49,386 bases of DNA from Blastococcus sp. MG754426 (lineage in GTDB: Bacteria; Actinomycetota; Actinomycetes; Mycobacteriales; Geodermatophilaceae), in NCBI RefSeq assembly GCF_021699055.1, contig NZ_SSXC01000025.1:1-49386 (forward strand), in the 5' to 3' direction. Of the stretch, positions 32,701 through 41,383 are shown piece by piece (the stretch's first letter is position 1; the number at the start of each line of letters is the position of its first letter). The position numbers and the translations under genes were made by a program. The notes under the pieces are model-generated. The model had not been told where the DNA came from. It saw only the letters and a program-made list of their open reading frames with translations, and ran no database searches.

Positions 32701-33276
32701 CTCCCGCCCGAAGATGTCCTGGAAGTCCGCGGCGGCCTGGCGGGCCTTGTCCTCCTTGCCGGCGCGCAGCCACATGTTCACCTCGCCCGACGGGCAGCCG
32801 GTGGTGGCGATCAGCCCCTTGCCGTAGCGCTCGAGCAGGTCGCGGTCGAACCGGGGCTTGCGGTACTGCCCCTCGAGGCTGGCCAGCGAGGAGATGCGGA
32901 AGAGGTTGTGCATCCCCTCGGTGGTGCGGGCCAGCAGGGTCATGTGGGTGTAGGCGGCCTTGCCCCGGTTGGAGCCGCCGTCACCCTCCTCGTCGATGAG
33001 GTTGTCGCCGAAGTCGAAGGGCGCGCGGTCGAAGCGCGACCCCGGGGTGTAGTAGCCCTCCATGCCGATGATCGGCTTCACGCCGGCCGCGTTCGCCTGC
33101 TTGTAGAAGTCGTAGGCGCCGAAGACGTTGCCGTGGTCGGTCATCGCCAGCGCCGGCATGCCCTGCTCGGCCGCGGCCTTGGTGACCTCCGGCAGCTTCG
33201 CCGCACCGTCGAGCATCGAGTACTCGGTGTGCACGTGGAGGTGCACGAACGAATCGGACGGCGAACTGCTGCTCAC
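29710..33276 (-). CDS. dnaE: DNA polymerase III alpha subunit DnaE1
   Basis: The 1188-aa replicative polymerase has the normal C-family layout. The N-terminal PHP domain shows FVHLHVHTEYSMLDG, AMTDHGNVFG and ATNDLHYTH, with the metal-ligand residues intact, as in actinobacterial DnaE1 enzymes that proofread through PHP. The polymerase core contains GPGRGSAAGSLAAY and the catalytic PDVDIDFDDRRRGEV (about residues 419-433). QEQVMAIAQKVAGYSLGKAD and the tandem helix-hairpin-helix region follow, then an OB-fold (ANVTIAGILTSV) and the C-terminal clamp-binding region. The start is GTG at 33276, with GAGGAG 11 nt upstream. It copies the chromosome with the beta clamp. Confidence 0.98.
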   Translation of the reverse strand: MSSSSPSDSFVHLHVHTEYSMLDGAAKLPEVTKAAAEQGMPALAMTDHGNVFGAYDFYKQANAAGVKPIIGMEGYYTPGSRFDRAPFDFGDNLIDEEGDGGSNRGKAAYTHMTLLARTTEGMHNLFRISSLASLEGQYRKPRFDRDLLERYGKGLIATTGCPSGEVNMWLRAGKEDKARQAAADFQDIFGRENFYAELMDHGLAIEQKTRPALMAIAKDLGIPLLATNDLHYTHKEDAEAHDALLCIQTGSRLNEPNRFKFNGDGYYLKSAAEMRALFTGDLRAACDNTLLVAEQCEVTFTEGADLMPRFPLPPGEDETSWFVKEVERGLHKRYPGGIPDHVRKQADYEVGIITQMGFPGYFLVVADFINWAKDNGIRVGPGRGSAAGSLAAYAMGITDLDPLQHGLIFERFLNPERVSMPDVDIDFDDRRRGEVIQYVSKKYGEERVSQIVTYGTIKAKAAIKDAARVLDRPYSVGDELTKLMPPDVMGKGIPLSGVFDPAHPRYKEAAEFRARYESDPGAAEVVDQARKLEGLKRQWGVHAAGVIIGRYPLIDSIPIMRREADGAVITQFDYPTCETLGLLKMDFLGLRNLTVIDDALRNIVINGKEPIDLDEISKDLTDPNTYALLSRGDTLGVFQFDGGPMRSLLRLMRPDNFEDISAVGALYRPGPMGANSHTNYALRKNGQQEITPIHPELAEPLEEILGQTYGLIVYQEQVMAIAQKVAGYSLGKADLLRRAMGKKKKSVLDAEFVGFEAGMKANGFSGAAIKTLWDILVPFADYAFNKAHSAAYGLVSYWTAYLKANYPAEYMAGLLTSVQDDKDRRPIYLAECRRMGIKVLPPDVNESSWDFTAVGTDIRFGLASVRNVGTNVVESIVRAREEKGAFKDFADFMRKIDTVACNKKVIESLAKAGAFDSLGHSRQGIVAIHAQAVDSAMGLKRKEAEGQFDLFGSFGEGDAAEDPFGSALDITIPTADWSKSERLMFERDMLGLYVSDHPLHGVEHVLAANADTPIAEINAGGVEDGANVTIAGILTSVSPRTNKQGAPWAIATLEDLESGIEVLFFPKTWAEVSEKVVRDQIIVVKGRISRRDDQPSLFGSEVIIPELTEGPRGPVLVSMAAARCTPPVVERLREVLGSHPGTTEVQLKLVNGSRETVLRLDQGLRVRPSTALMGDIKALLGPTSVALL

Positions 33277-33495
33277 GGGTGGTCGAGCTCCTCAACTGGT
33301 CGTGCGTGCCGGCCGGCGAGGACCGCGGCTGGCGACCGGCGGGGAAGACCGGTGGTGCGAGCACCGGGTGACGGGCACCCGGGGCGGGTCCTGCGGGGGT
33401 GCCCCGATCCTCGCACTGGATGAGTTCTACGCCGAGGGTCTGACAGGACGTGTCTCCTCACAGGGACCGATCCGTCACACCTGCCCCGGGGCGCG
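33277..33495. other. Intergenic region upstream of dnaE1
   Basis: The 219-nt gap between dnaE1 and the GNAT gene has no convincing ORF. It must hold the dnaE1 promoter unless dnaE1 is read from upstream. No clear TANNNT with a good -35 is seen. Confidence 0.4.
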
Positions 33496-33930
33496 TCAGG
33501 GCAGCGCGCGGCGCATCGTGACGTGCGCGATGCCGGCCTCCTCGTACACCTCGCCGACGGCGGTGTAGCCGGCCCGCTCGTAGAACCGCCGGGCCGGGAG
33601 CTGGGCGTGCAGCACCACCTCGCGGGCCCCGCGGACCACCGCCTGCCGGTGCAGCTCGGCGAGCACCGCGGCGCCGTGCCCGTGGCCGCGCACCGCGGCG
33701 TCGGCGGCCATCCGGCCGATCCGCGCCGTCCCCCCGTCGAGCAGCAGCCGCCCGGTCGCGACCACGCGGCCGGCGTCGTCCCGGCTGAGCACGTGCACGG
33801 CGGTCGCGTCGGAGGCGTCCTGCTCGATCTCCGGGGGGACGCCCTGCTCCTCGACGAACACCCGGGTGCGCAGGGCCAGGACCTCGGGCCGGTCGGCGGG
33901 GCGGGCGACCTGCGCGGTGGGGCTCGGCAC
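33496..33930 (-). CDS. GNAT-family N-acetyltransferase
   Basis: The 144-aa protein is a GNAT acetyltransferase of the ElaA/YjcF-like type. LRTRVFVEEQGVPPEIEQDA (about residues 20-39) is the N-terminal helix motif. ARIGRMAADAAVRGHGHGAA (about 69-88) supplies the acetyl-CoA pyrophosphate loop (R-G-H-G-H-G). LPARRFYERAGYTAVGEVYE is the C-terminal motif. The acceptor is unknown. GTG at 33930 is preceded by a GAGAAT hexamer at 6 nt, consistent with a leaderless mRNA. It lies upstream of dnaE1 on the same strand, 219 nt apart. Confidence 0.93.
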   Translation of the reverse strand: MPSPTAQVARPADRPEVLALRTRVFVEEQGVPPEIEQDASDATAVHVLSRDDAGRVVATGRLLLDGGTARIGRMAADAAVRGHGHGAAVLAELHRQAVVRGAREVVLHAQLPARRFYERAGYTAVGEVYEEAGIAHVTMRRALP

Positions 33931-33936
33931 GGGCCC

Positions 33937-33942
33937 ATTCTC
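33937..33942 (-). promoter_or_regulatory. Candidate leaderless promoter of the GNAT gene, -10 GAGAAT
   Basis: GAGAAT lies 6 nt before GTG 33930. The same hexamer precedes ileS. Confidence 0.35.
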
Positions 33943-33963
33943 GCCCCCGCGCCGGTGGGCCGG

Positions 33964-34767
33964 TCAACGCCCCGGCGGGCCGCCCGCCTCGTGCACCGAC
34001 GCCGGCAGGGCGCTGGACGGCACGAGCAGGAACCGCAGGTCGATGAGGGCGTGCAGGAGCACCGGCAGCAGCAGCGAGCCGGTGTCCACGTAGACCAGCG
34101 CCATCACGCCGCCCAGCACGCCGGTCAGGACGACCCCCGCGCGGCCCTGGTAGGCGTGCGCGAGGCCGAAGGCGACCGCCGCGACGACCACGAGCACCCA
34201 GGTGGGCGGGCCGCCGGTCACGGCCGCGACCACGGCGAGGAAGAAGCCCCGGTACAGCCACTCCTCGCACACCCCGGCGGTGACCCCGACCAGCGTGAAC
34301 AGCCGCCGCTCCGCCTCGGTGCGGGGCAGCAGCGCGAGCGTGGACTGACCGGGCGGCTCGGCGTGGCGCCCCTCACCGGGCCGCCGGGCCTGCCGCGCCG
34401 CCTCCAGCAGGGCGCCGGCCCGCAGCTGGCGGGTGGAGGCGACGACGAGCAGCAGCACCACCACGACGACGACCGCCGTCAGCGGCCCTGGCCACCCGCT
34501 CGGCCGGACCAGCCCGACAGCCGCGGCGTCGACCCCCGGCGAGGCCAGCCAGACGACGGCGGCGACCACCGCCAACCCCCACTCGAGCACGAGCAGCCGT
34601 CGGTAGAACGAGCGGCGCGCCCCGGCGTCGGTGCGCAGCCGCCCCTCGAACCGGCGGTGCAGCACGTGCCCCACGACGGGCTCCCCCACCACCAGGTAGG
34701 CCGCCACGACCACCGCGGCCAGCGCCGCCGGGCCGAAGGCGTCGAGGGCGACCGGCAGGGTCGTCAC
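33964..34767 (-). CDS. CPBP-family intramembrane metalloprotease
   Basis: The 267-aa protein is a CAAX-protease/bacteriocin-processing (CPBP, ABI) family membrane protein. It has about seven hydrophobic segments. The catalytic EEWLYRGFF motif (EExxxR, about residues 169-177) is followed by the second motif FGLAHAYQGR with its His. LLLPVLLHALIDL provides a third motif with His and Asp. Such proteins cleave substrates within the membrane or process lipid-linked peptides; the substrate here is unknown. The start is GTG at 34767, 10 nt after the stop of the pseudouridine synthase gene, so the two are probably co-transcribed. Confidence 0.92.
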   Translation of the reverse strand: MTTLPVALDAFGPAALAAVVVAAYLVVGEPVVGHVLHRRFEGRLRTDAGARRSFYRRLLVLEWGLAVVAAVVWLASPGVDAAAVGLVRPSGWPGPLTAVVVVVVLLLVVASTRQLRAGALLEAARQARRPGEGRHAEPPGQSTLALLPRTEAERRLFTLVGVTAGVCEEWLYRGFFLAVVAAVTGGPPTWVLVVVAAVAFGLAHAYQGRAGVVLTGVLGGVMALVYVDTGSLLLPVLLHALIDLRFLLVPSSALPASVHEAGGPPGR

Positions 34768-34777
34768 CGCCGCTGGG

Positions 34778-35716
34778 TCAGGCCTCGGCGCGCAGCACGG
34801 CCAGCGCGCCGGCGAGGTCGGGCGGGTACTCGCTGGTGAACTCGACCCACTGCCCGCCGGCCGGGTGCGGGAAGCCCAGCCGCACCGCGTGCAGCCACTG
34901 GCGCGACACCCCGAGGCGGGCGGCCAGCGTCGGGTCCGCGCCGTAGGTGGTGTCACCCACGCAGGGGTGGCGCAGGGCGGAGAAGTGCACCCGGATCTGG
35001 TGGGTGCGGCCGGTCTCCAGCCTGATGTCCACCAGGCTGGCGGCGGCGAACGCCTCGGTCACCTCGTAGTGGGTCACCGACGGCCGGCCGCCGCTGACGA
35101 CGGCGAACTTCCAGTCGTGCCGCGGGTGCCGGTCGATGGGCGCGTCGATGGTGCCCCGCGAGGGGTCGGGGTGGCCCTGGACGAGCGCGTGGTACCCCTT
35201 CTCCACCGTGCGCTCCTTGAAGGCCGTCTTGAGCGCGGTGTAGGCCCGCTCGCTCTTGGCGACGACCATGACGCCGGTGGTGGCGGCGTCCAGCCGGTGG
35301 ACCACGCCCTGCCGCTCGGCCGCGCCGGACGTGGAGATGCGGTACCCGGCGGCGGCCAGGCCCCCGATCACCGTGGGCCCGTCCCACCCGGGGCTGGGGT
35401 GGGCGGCGACCCCGACCGGCTTGTCGACGACCACGAGGTCGTCGTCGTCGTGCAGGACCGTCATGCCCTCGACCGGCTGCGGGGGTGCCGGCTCGCCGGG
35501 CGGGGGCGGCAGCTCCACCTCCAGCCAGCTGCCCCCGGTGAGCCGGTCGCCCTTGCCGCGCACCCGGCCGTCCACGACGACGTGGCCGGCGTCAGCGAGC
35601 TCGGCCGCCGTCGTCCGGGGAAGGCCGAAGAGCCGGGAGAGGGCCTGGTCCACCCGCTGGCCCTCCAGGCCGTCGGGCACCGGGAGGGCCCGGTGCAGGC
35701 CGGGAGTGCTGGTCAC
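34778..35716 (-). CDS. RluD-family 23S rRNA pseudouridine synthase
   Basis: The 312-aa RluA/RluD-family enzyme isomerises uridines, probably in 23S rRNA. An N-terminal S4-like RNA-binding domain ([20 protein letters not shown] ... HVVVDGRV) precedes the catalytic domain. That domain has [13 protein letters not shown], the catalytic Asp in [19 protein letters not shown], and [12 protein letters not shown]. It is adjacent to lspA, as in most actinobacteria. GTG at 35716 is chosen because CACAAT lies 7 nt upstream, as at other leaderless genes here. ATG at 35725 is in frame and would add three residues. Confidence 0.94.
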   Translation of the reverse strand: MTSTPGLHRALPVPDGLEGQRVDQALSRLFGLPRTTAAELADAGHVVVDGRVRGKGDRLTGGSWLEVELPPPPGEPAPPQPVEGMTVLHDDDDLVVVDKPVGVAAHPSPGWDGPTVIGGLAAAGYRISTSGAAERQGVVHRLDAATTGVMVVAKSERAYTALKTAFKERTVEKGYHALVQGHPDPSRGTIDAPIDRHPRHDWKFAVVSGGRPSVTHYEVTEAFAAASLVDIRLETGRTHQIRVHFSALRHPCVGDTTYGADPTLAARLGVSRQWLHAVRLGFPHPAGGQWVEFTSEYPPDLAGALAVLRAEA

Positions 35717-35723
35717 GCCACCC

Positions 35724-35729
35724 ATTGTG
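35724..35729 (-). promoter_or_regulatory. Candidate leaderless promoter of the rluD-type gene, -10 CACAAT
   Basis: CACAAT lies 7 nt before GTG 35716 and overlaps the alternative ATG at 35725. Confidence 0.35.
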
Positions 35730-35785
35730 CGGGTCGGGCCGGACGAGGCGGTGGAACAGCCCGGGCCCGCGAGCGGCGGCAGGGC

Positions 35786-35820
35786 GGGCGGCCCTCCTCC
35801 TACGCGGCGCCGGGCCGCCC
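35786..35820 (-). terminator. Hairpin across the lspA stop
   Basis: GGGCGGCCC (35786-35794) and GGGCCGCCC (35812-35820) form a perfect 9-bp stem. The 17-nt loop contains the lspA stop codon. It may attenuate read-through into the rluD-type gene. Confidence 0.35.
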
Positions 35821-36384
35821 GTCGGCGCCGCTGCGGGTGCCGTCGAACTCGATGCCCCGCAGGGCCAGGACCACGCCGAGCACGCCCCCGCAGACGATCG
35901 CCGAGTCGGCCACGTTGAAGACCGGCCACACGCTCCCGTCCGGGCCGAAGACGGAGAGGAAGTCGACGACGCCGCCGCGCAGGAAGCCGGGGTCGCGGAA
36001 CACCCGGTCGACCAGGTTGCCGACGGCCCCGCCGAGGACCAGCCCCAGCGCCACCGCCCAGCCGGTGGACCACAGGCGGCGGGCGGTGCGCACGATGACG
36101 ACGGAGACGACGGCGGCGATCAGGCTGAACACCACCGTCGCGCCCTCCGCGAAGGAGAACGCGGCGCCGGTGTTGCGCAGGTTGGTGAGGTACAGCGCGC
36201 CACCCAGGACGCGGATGTCCTCCCCCGGTTCGATGGTCGCGACGACCACCAGCTTGGTGACCAGGTCGAGGACCAGGACGGCGGCGGCCAGGGACAGCAG
36301 CAGCCGGGTGCGCGGCCGGCCGGGCGGCGCGGTGGCCGAGGAGCCACCGCCCGCGCCGTCGGCGGGGTCGACGTGCTCGGACAG
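35800..36384 (-). CDS. lspA: Lipoprotein signal peptidase LspA with a probable CTG start
   Basis: LspA (signal peptidase II) cleaves prolipoproteins after diacylglycerol attachment. Four TMs are visible. The catalytic Asp residues are in GNLVDRVFR (NxxDR) and [10 protein letters not shown] (FNxAD). No ATG, GTG or TTG occurs in frame between the GH13 stop and the first TM. A CTG at 36384 has GAGGAG exactly 6 nt upstream and TATCGT, a good -10, at 36437-36442. It gives a 194-aa protein beginning [12 protein letters not shown], within family length. The CTG start is therefore an inference from signals rather than a conventional call. Confidence 0.9.
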   Translation of the reverse strand: MSEHVDPADGAGGGSSATAPPGRPRTRLLLSLAAAVLVLDLVTKLVVVATIEPGEDIRVLGGALYLTNLRNTGAAFSFAEGATVVFSLIAAVVSVVIVRTARRLWSTGWAVALGLVLGGAVGNLVDRVFRDPGFLRGGVVDFLSVFGPDGSVWPVFNVADSAIVCGGVLGVVLALRGIEFDGTRSGADGRPGAA

Positions 36385-36396
36385 GTCGGGCTCCTC
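36382..36396 (-). promoter_or_regulatory. Ribosome binding site supporting a CTG start for lspA
   Basis: GAGGAG (36396-36391), a 6-nt spacer, then CTG (36384-36382). No standard start codon is available in this frame nearby. Confidence 0.5.
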
Positions 36397-36436
36397 GGTG
36401 GATCGGCTCCGGCCGGCTGACCCGGCGGTGCCGACG

Positions 36437-36442
36437 ACGATA
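36437..36442 (-). promoter_or_regulatory. lspA promoter, -10 TATCGT
   Basis: TATCGT fits TANNNT and predicts a leader of about 45 nt before the CTG. Confidence 0.45.
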
Positions 36443-36479
36443 GCCGCGCGGGCCCGCCGGCCCCGGCAGGCCGGAGCGG

Positions 36480-38132
36480 CTACGCCGCGCCGGGATCCAG
36501 CCAGACCGCTGTGTCGGGAGCGAGCAGCCCGCCACCGGGCTGGCTGGACAGGAGGACGCGCCCCGTGCCGCGGAGGTCCAGCGGCTCCCCCGAGAGGTTG
36601 ACCACGCAGCGGAACGACCGCCCGCGGTCGAACGCGATGACGTCGTCCGCCATCGCGCGCCAGGCGAAGTCCTCGCCGCGCAAGCCGGGAACGCGCCGGC
36701 GGAGATGCAGCGCGGCGCGGTACAGCGACAACGTCGAGGTCGGGTCGGCCGACTGGGCGGCCACCGTCAGCGCCGCCCACCGCGGCGGTTGCGGCAGCCA
36801 GGGGTCGACCCCCGCCACCGTGAAGCCGAACGGGGGTCGGTCGCCTTCCCAGGGCAGCGGTACGCGGCAGCCGTCGCGGCCCCGGGCGGTGCGGCCGGAG
36901 CGCTCCCAGGTCGGGTCCTGCAGCACGTCGTCCGGCAGGTCCTCCACCTCCGGCAGGCCGAGCTCCTCCCCCTGGTAGACGTAGGCGGACCCGGGCAGCG
37001 CCAGGGTGAGCAGCGTCGCCGCCCGGGCGCGGCGCAACCCCAGCTCCAGGTCGGCGCCGGACACCCCGGCGTCGAAGCCCATCGTCGCGGCGGCGCTCTC
37101 GGCCCGGCCGAAGCGCGTGACGTGCCGGGTCTCGTCGTGGCTGGACAGGACCCACGTGGCCGGGGCGCCGACGGGCTCGAGGGCGGCGAGGCTGGCGTCG
37201 ATGACCGTGCGCAGGGAACGGGCGTCCCACGGCGAGGCCAGGTAGTCGAAGTTGAAGCTGGTGTGCATCTCGTCGGGCCGCACGTAGCGGCTGAGCCGCT
37301 CGGGCCCGTTCACCACCGCCTCGGTGACGAACAGCCGGCCACCCTCGTAGCTGTCCCCGATCCGCCGCCAGCGGCGGAAGATCTCGTGCACGCCGTCGAC
37401 GTCCCAGTGCGGGTTGCCCACCCACGTGCGGGACTCGAACATCGCCCCGGGGCCGTGGCCGGCGTCGGGGAGCCCCTCGACCTTCGCCATCGCGGGGGCG
37501 GCATCGACCCGGATGCCATCGATCCCCCGGTCGAACCAGAAGCGCAGGATGGCGTCGAAGTCCTCCCGGACCCCCGGGTGGTCCCAGTCGAGATCCGGTT
37601 GCTCCGGGGCGAACAGGTGCAGGTACCACTGCCCCGGCGAGCCGTCCGGCTCACGCACCCGCGTCCAGGCCGGACCCCCGAAGGCGCTGATCCAGTCGTT
37701 GGGCGGCGCCGAGCCGCCCTCCCGGCCGTCGCGGAAGAAGTAGCGGGCCCGCTCGGGCGACCCCGGCCCGGCGGCCAGCGCCGCGCGGAACCACGGGTGC
37801 TGGTCGGAGGTGTGGTTGGCGACCAGGTCGGTGATCACGCGGAGGCCGTTGGCGTGCGCCTCGGCGAGCAGCGCATCGGCGTCCGCGAGCGTGCCGAACC
37901 GGGGATCGATGTCGCAGTAGTCGGCGACGTCGTACCCGCCGTCGGCCATGGGCGAGGGGTACCAGGGGGTGATCCAGAGGGCGTCGACGCCGAGCTCCGC
38001 GAGGTAGCTCAGCCGATGCCGCAGGCCGCCGAGGTCGCCGACCCCGTCCCCGTCGGAGTCGGCGAAGCTCCGCAGGTACACCTCGTACACGACGGCGCCC
38101 CGCCACCAGGTGTCCTGAGCCGTCGTCGACAC
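36480..38132 (-). CDS. GH13 alpha-glucosidase
   Basis: The 550-aa glycoside hydrolase family 13 enzyme has the (beta/alpha)8 motifs in order: [14 protein letters not shown] (region I), the nucleophile Asp in [10 protein letters not shown] (region II), the acid Glu in [10 protein letters not shown] (region III) and SSHDETRH (region IV). The [20 protein letters not shown] start is typical of oligo-1,6-glucosidase/alpha-glucosidase members. No signal peptide is seen, so it acts in the cytoplasm. The start is GTG at 38132, 86 nt after the ABC ATPase gene. It probably hydrolyses the disaccharide imported by that transporter; maltose, trehalose-like and isomaltose-type sugars are all possible. Confidence 0.94.
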   Translation of the reverse strand: MSTTAQDTWWRGAVVYEVYLRSFADSDGDGVGDLGGLRHRLSYLAELGVDALWITPWYPSPMADGGYDVADYCDIDPRFGTLADADALLAEAHANGLRVITDLVANHTSDQHPWFRAALAAGPGSPERARYFFRDGREGGSAPPNDWISAFGGPAWTRVREPDGSPGQWYLHLFAPEQPDLDWDHPGVREDFDAILRFWFDRGIDGIRVDAAPAMAKVEGLPDAGHGPGAMFESRTWVGNPHWDVDGVHEIFRRWRRIGDSYEGGRLFVTEAVVNGPERLSRYVRPDEMHTSFNFDYLASPWDARSLRTVIDASLAALEPVGAPATWVLSSHDETRHVTRFGRAESAAATMGFDAGVSGADLELGLRRARAATLLTLALPGSAYVYQGEELGLPEVEDLPDDVLQDPTWERSGRTARGRDGCRVPLPWEGDRPPFGFTVAGVDPWLPQPPRWAALTVAAQSADPTSTLSLYRAALHLRRRVPGLRGEDFAWRAMADDVIAFDRGRSFRCVVNLSGEPLDLRGTGRVLLSSQPGGGLLAPDTAVWLDPGAA

Positions 38133-38218
38133 CTCCGAGCCTGGTGAGGGGCTGGAACGGCCACCCTCCGGGCGCCCGCGCCGAGCCGGCGAGGCGTGGC
38201 GGGAAGGGCGGTCCTTCT

Positions 38219-39526
38219 TCAGGCCGAGGCCGCCGTGGCCCCACCCACCTGGGCCCCGCCCGCGCGTTCGCCGTCCGCACGTGCGCCGCCCGCCCGCGCC
38301 TGCGAGTCCTGGAGCTGCTCTTCCCGGTCCTGTGCCGCCATGCGGGTGAGCTCGGCGCCGGCCTCGGGATCGCGGGTCAGGTTCTCCCCCGACTCCGGGT
38401 CGAACACGTGCACCTTGCGGCTGTCGAGCCAGAACTCGGCCTCCCGCCCCTCGCGGATGCGGCTGGTCGCGTCGATGGACACGATCGCCTGGGTGCGGAG
38501 CTCCTCGGAGTCCAGCTCCTTGGACAGCTCCCGCAGCTGGGCCTTGATCGAGTCGGGCGCGTCGTACGGGATGTAGGCGTACTGGGAGTCGCCCAGCCAC
38601 TCGGTGACGTCGACCCGGGCCCGGAACGTCGACCCGAGCGGGCGCTTGGCCTCGTCGACCAGCGAGGCGTCCTCGAAGTACTCCGGCCGGATGCCGACCA
38701 GCAGCAGGTCGCGACCGGCCACCTTGGCGGCGCGGTCGGCGTCCAGCTCGATCGTCCCGAACGGCGTCTCGAGCGTGTTGCCCTTCGCGGTCGCCGGCAG
38801 GAAGTTCATCGGCGGGGAGCCGATGAAGCCGGCGACGAAGAGGTTGACCGGCTGCTCGTACAGCTCGCGGGGCGAGGCGACCTGCTGGATCTTGCCCTTG
38901 CGCAGCACGCAGACCCGGTCGCCCAGGGTCATCGCCTCGGTCTGGTCGTGGGTGACGTAGACGGTGGTGATGCCCAGCCGGCGCTGGAGGCGGGAGATCT
39001 CGGTGCGCATCTGCCCGCGGAGCTTGGCGTCGAGGTTGGACAGCGGCTCGTCGAAGAGGAACGCCTCGGCGTCGCGGACGATGGCCCGGCCCATCGCGAC
39101 GCGCTGCCGCTGACCACCGGAGAGGTTGGCCGGCTTGCGCTCCAGGTGCTCCTTCAGTTCCAGCACGTCGGACGCCGCGTTCACCTTCCGGCGGACCTCG
39201 TCGTCCGGGGTCTTGGCCAGCCGCAGCGGGAAGGCGATGTTCTCGAACACCGTCATGTGCGGGTAGAGCGCGTAGTTCTGGAAGACCATCGACAGGTTGC
39301 GGTCGCGGGGGGCGAGGTCGTTCACCCGCTTGCCACCGATGATCATGTCGCCGCTGGTGATGTCCTCGAGGCCGACGATCATCCGCAGCAGCGTCGACTT
39401 CCCGCAGCCCGAGGGGCCGACGAGGATCATGAACTCCCCGTCGGCGATGTCCAGGCTGACGTCGTTGACCGCCGGGAACCCGTCGCCGTACTGCTTGACG
39501 ATGTTCTTCATCTCGATGGAGGCCAT
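38219..39526 (-). CDS. Sugar ABC transporter ATPase (MsmK/UgpC/SugC type)
   Basis: The 435-aa protein is a CUT1-type sugar importer ATPase. It has Walker A GPSGCGKST, Q-loop MVFQNYALYPHM, signature LSGGQRQRVAMGRA, Walker B AFLFDEPLSNLDA and H-loop VTHDQTEAM. A C-terminal TOBE/MalK regulatory region (about 240-380) follows. It is longer than the usual 360-380 residues because of an Ala/Gly/Arg-rich tail (about 395-435). The start ATG at 39526 follows GAGGGG at about 11 nt. It lies 55 nt after the second permease gene and should energise that importer. Confidence 0.95.
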   Translation of the reverse strand: MASIEMKNIVKQYGDGFPAVNDVSLDIADGEFMILVGPSGCGKSTLLRMIVGLEDITSGDMIIGGKRVNDLAPRDRNLSMVFQNYALYPHMTVFENIAFPLRLAKTPDDEVRRKVNAASDVLELKEHLERKPANLSGGQRQRVAMGRAIVRDAEAFLFDEPLSNLDAKLRGQMRTEISRLQRRLGITTVYVTHDQTEAMTLGDRVCVLRKGKIQQVASPRELYEQPVNLFVAGFIGSPPMNFLPATAKGNTLETPFGTIELDADRAAKVAGRDLLLVGIRPEYFEDASLVDEAKRPLGSTFRARVDVTEWLGDSQYAYIPYDAPDSIKAQLRELSKELDSEELRTQAIVSIDATSRIREGREAEFWLDSRKVHVFDPESGENLTRDPEAGAELTRMAAQDREEQLQDSQARAGGARADGERAGGAQVGGATAASA

Positions 39527-39581
39527 CAGTGTTCGTCCCCTCGGTGGGTCGATGAGGTGAGGCAGGTCGCGAGCACGGCGG

Positions 39582-40415
39582 TCAGCCCTTGACCGCGCCG
39601 TTGGTGAGACCGGCGACGATGCGCCGCTGGAAGAGGAGCACGAGGACGACGACCGGGATCGTCACGATGAGGGCCGCTGCGGCGATCGCGCCCGTGGGGT
39701 CCTCGAACTGCGAAGCGCCGCTGAACAGGCCGAGCGCCGCCGGGACGGGCCGGGCCGCCTCGGTGGAGGTGAGCACGATGCCGTAGACGAAGTCGTTCCA
39801 GGCGATGAAGAACGCGATGATCGCAGTGGTGAACACACCGGGGGCGGCCAGCGGGACGATCACCTTGCGGAACGCCTGCCAGGTGGTCGCGCCGTCGACC
39901 TGGGCCGCCTGCTCCATCTCCCAGGGGATCTCCCGGAAGAAGGCCGACATCGTCCAGATCGAGATGGGCAGCGTCAGGGAGAGGTACGGGAGGATCAACC
40001 CGGGCCAGGTGTCGTAGAGCCCGATCTGCCGCCACACGTTGAACAGCGGCGTCACGATCGAGATGACCGGGAAGATGGCGACCGCCAGCGCGGTGGAGAG
40101 GATCACCTTCTTGCCCGGGAAGTCCAACCGGGCGATGGCGTACGCGGCGAACATCGCCAGCAGGCAGGAGATGGCCGTCGCGATGAGGCAGATGCCGAAC
40201 GAGTTGCGCAGCGCCGGCAGGAACAGCTCGCTGGCATCTCCGGTCAGGATCGTCTCGTAGTTGACCCAGGAGACGTCGCTCGGCAGGAACTGGCCGTTGG
40301 CGATGTCCGACGGGGCCTTCAGCGAGATGGAGATGATCCAGGCGATCGGGAACAGCGCGTAGACGACGATGATCGCGCCACCGATCCACCACATGACTTT
40401 CCTACGAGTGGACAT
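39582..40415 (-). CDS. Sugar ABC transporter permease (MalG-like)
   Basis: The 277-aa protein has six TMs and the EAA loop QAAQVDGATTWQAFRKVIVP (about residues 183-202), which docks to the ATPase. It is of the MalG/LacG CUT1 class. ATG at 40415 is preferred to GTG at 40421, because GGGGGAG lies 5 nt before the ATG but directly abuts the GTG. The gap from the first permease gene's stop is 2 nt. It pairs with the MalF-like permease. Confidence 0.94.
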   Translation of the reverse strand: MSTRRKVMWWIGGAIIVVYALFPIAWIISISLKAPSDIANGQFLPSDVSWVNYETILTGDASELFLPALRNSFGICLIATAISCLLAMFAAYAIARLDFPGKKVILSTALAVAIFPVISIVTPLFNVWRQIGLYDTWPGLILPYLSLTLPISIWTMSAFFREIPWEMEQAAQVDGATTWQAFRKVIVPLAAPGVFTTAIIAFFIAWNDFVYGIVLTSTEAARPVPAALGLFSGASQFEDPTGAIAAAALIVTIPVVVLVLLFQRRIVAGLTNGAVKG

Positions 40416-40417
40416 CG

Positions 40418-41383
40418 TCACTCCCCCCGCGTCGAGGCCAGATCGACCTTGAACGCCTTGATGAAGCTGAACGCGATCAGCACGACCACGAGGAAGAGCA
40501 GCACCGAGACCGCGGACCCGAGCCCGATCTCCAAGCGGGCGATCGTCTGCCGGTAGGCCAGGAACGACACCGATTCCGTGCCGTTGGCACCGCCGGTCAT
40601 GATGAAGATGCTGTCGAAGACACGGAACGCGTCCAGGCTGCGGAACAGCAGGGCGACCATGATCGCCGCCTTCATGTTCGGGATGGTCACCCGCCACAGC
40701 CGCTGCCACCACGTGGCGCCGTCGACCTTGGCGGCCTCCTGCAGCACCTCGGGGACCTGCGCGAGACCGGCCAGCAGCAGGAGCGAGATGAACGGGGTGG
40801 TCTTCCAGATCTCGGCCAGGCAGATGACGAGCAACGACTGCCACCTGTCGCCGAACCAGTCGGTGTTCTCGGTGACCCCGGGGATCCAGGCGAACCACGA
40901 GTTGACGAAGCCGGTGTTGATGTCGAAGGCGAACTGCCACGCGAACGCCGAGACGACCGTGATCACCGCGTACGGGATGAGGATCGCCGCGCGCACCACC
41001 GGCCGGATGCTGCTCAGCGCCTTCGCCATGACCATGGCGAGCCCGAAACCGAGCACCAGCTCCACCGCCACCGTGACCACCGTGATGAAGACGGTGACCC
41101 AGATGGCCTGCCACCAGATGGGGTCGCTGAGGATGACCCAGTAGTTGTTCAGCCCGTTGAACGAACGGTTCGCCGGGTCGGTGAGCCGGTAGGAGAAGAG
41201 CGACTCGTAGACCGCCTGCAGGATCGGGTAGGCGGTGACCGCCAGCATCACCACGAACGCCGGGCCGGCCAGCAGCCAGCCGAGCTTCCGCTCGCTGCGC
41301 GCCCGGTCGCTGACGCCGTTCTTCCTCTCGGGCGCCGACCTCGGATCGGTCTTCTCGCCAGGCGGCAGGGTCGTGGTGCTCAC
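40418..41383 (-). CDS. Sugar ABC transporter permease (MalF-like)
   Basis: The 321-aa protein has a cytoplasmic N-terminus of about 32 residues and six TMs. The EAA loop is EAAKVDGATWWQRLWRVTIP (about residues 221-240). It belongs to the MalF/LacF CUT1 class. The start is GTG at 41383, overlapping the binding-protein stop by GTGA, so translation is coupled to the lipoprotein gene. With the MalG-like permease it forms the translocation channel. Confidence 0.94.
   Translation of the reverse strand: MSTTTLPPGEKTDPRSAPERKNGVSDRARSERKLGWLLAGPAFVVMLAVTAYPILQAVYESLFSYRLTDPANRSFNGLNNYWVILSDPIWWQAIWVTVFITVVTVAVELVLGFGLAMVMAKALSSIRPVVRAAILIPYAVITVVSAFAWQFAFDINTGFVNSWFAWIPGVTENTDWFGDRWQSLLVICLAEIWKTTPFISLLLLAGLAQVPEVLQEAAKVDGATWWQRLWRVTIPNMKAAIMVALLFRSLDAFRVFDSIFIMTGGANGTESVSFLAYRQTIARLEIGLGSAVSVLLFLVVVLIAFSFIKAFKVDLASTRGE

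Noticed and set aside
29860..33423. A very long plus-strand open frame opposite dnaE1.
   Set aside because: It is a compositional shadow of dnaE1; the residues are Val/Asp/Gly/Arg-rich with no recognisable domain.
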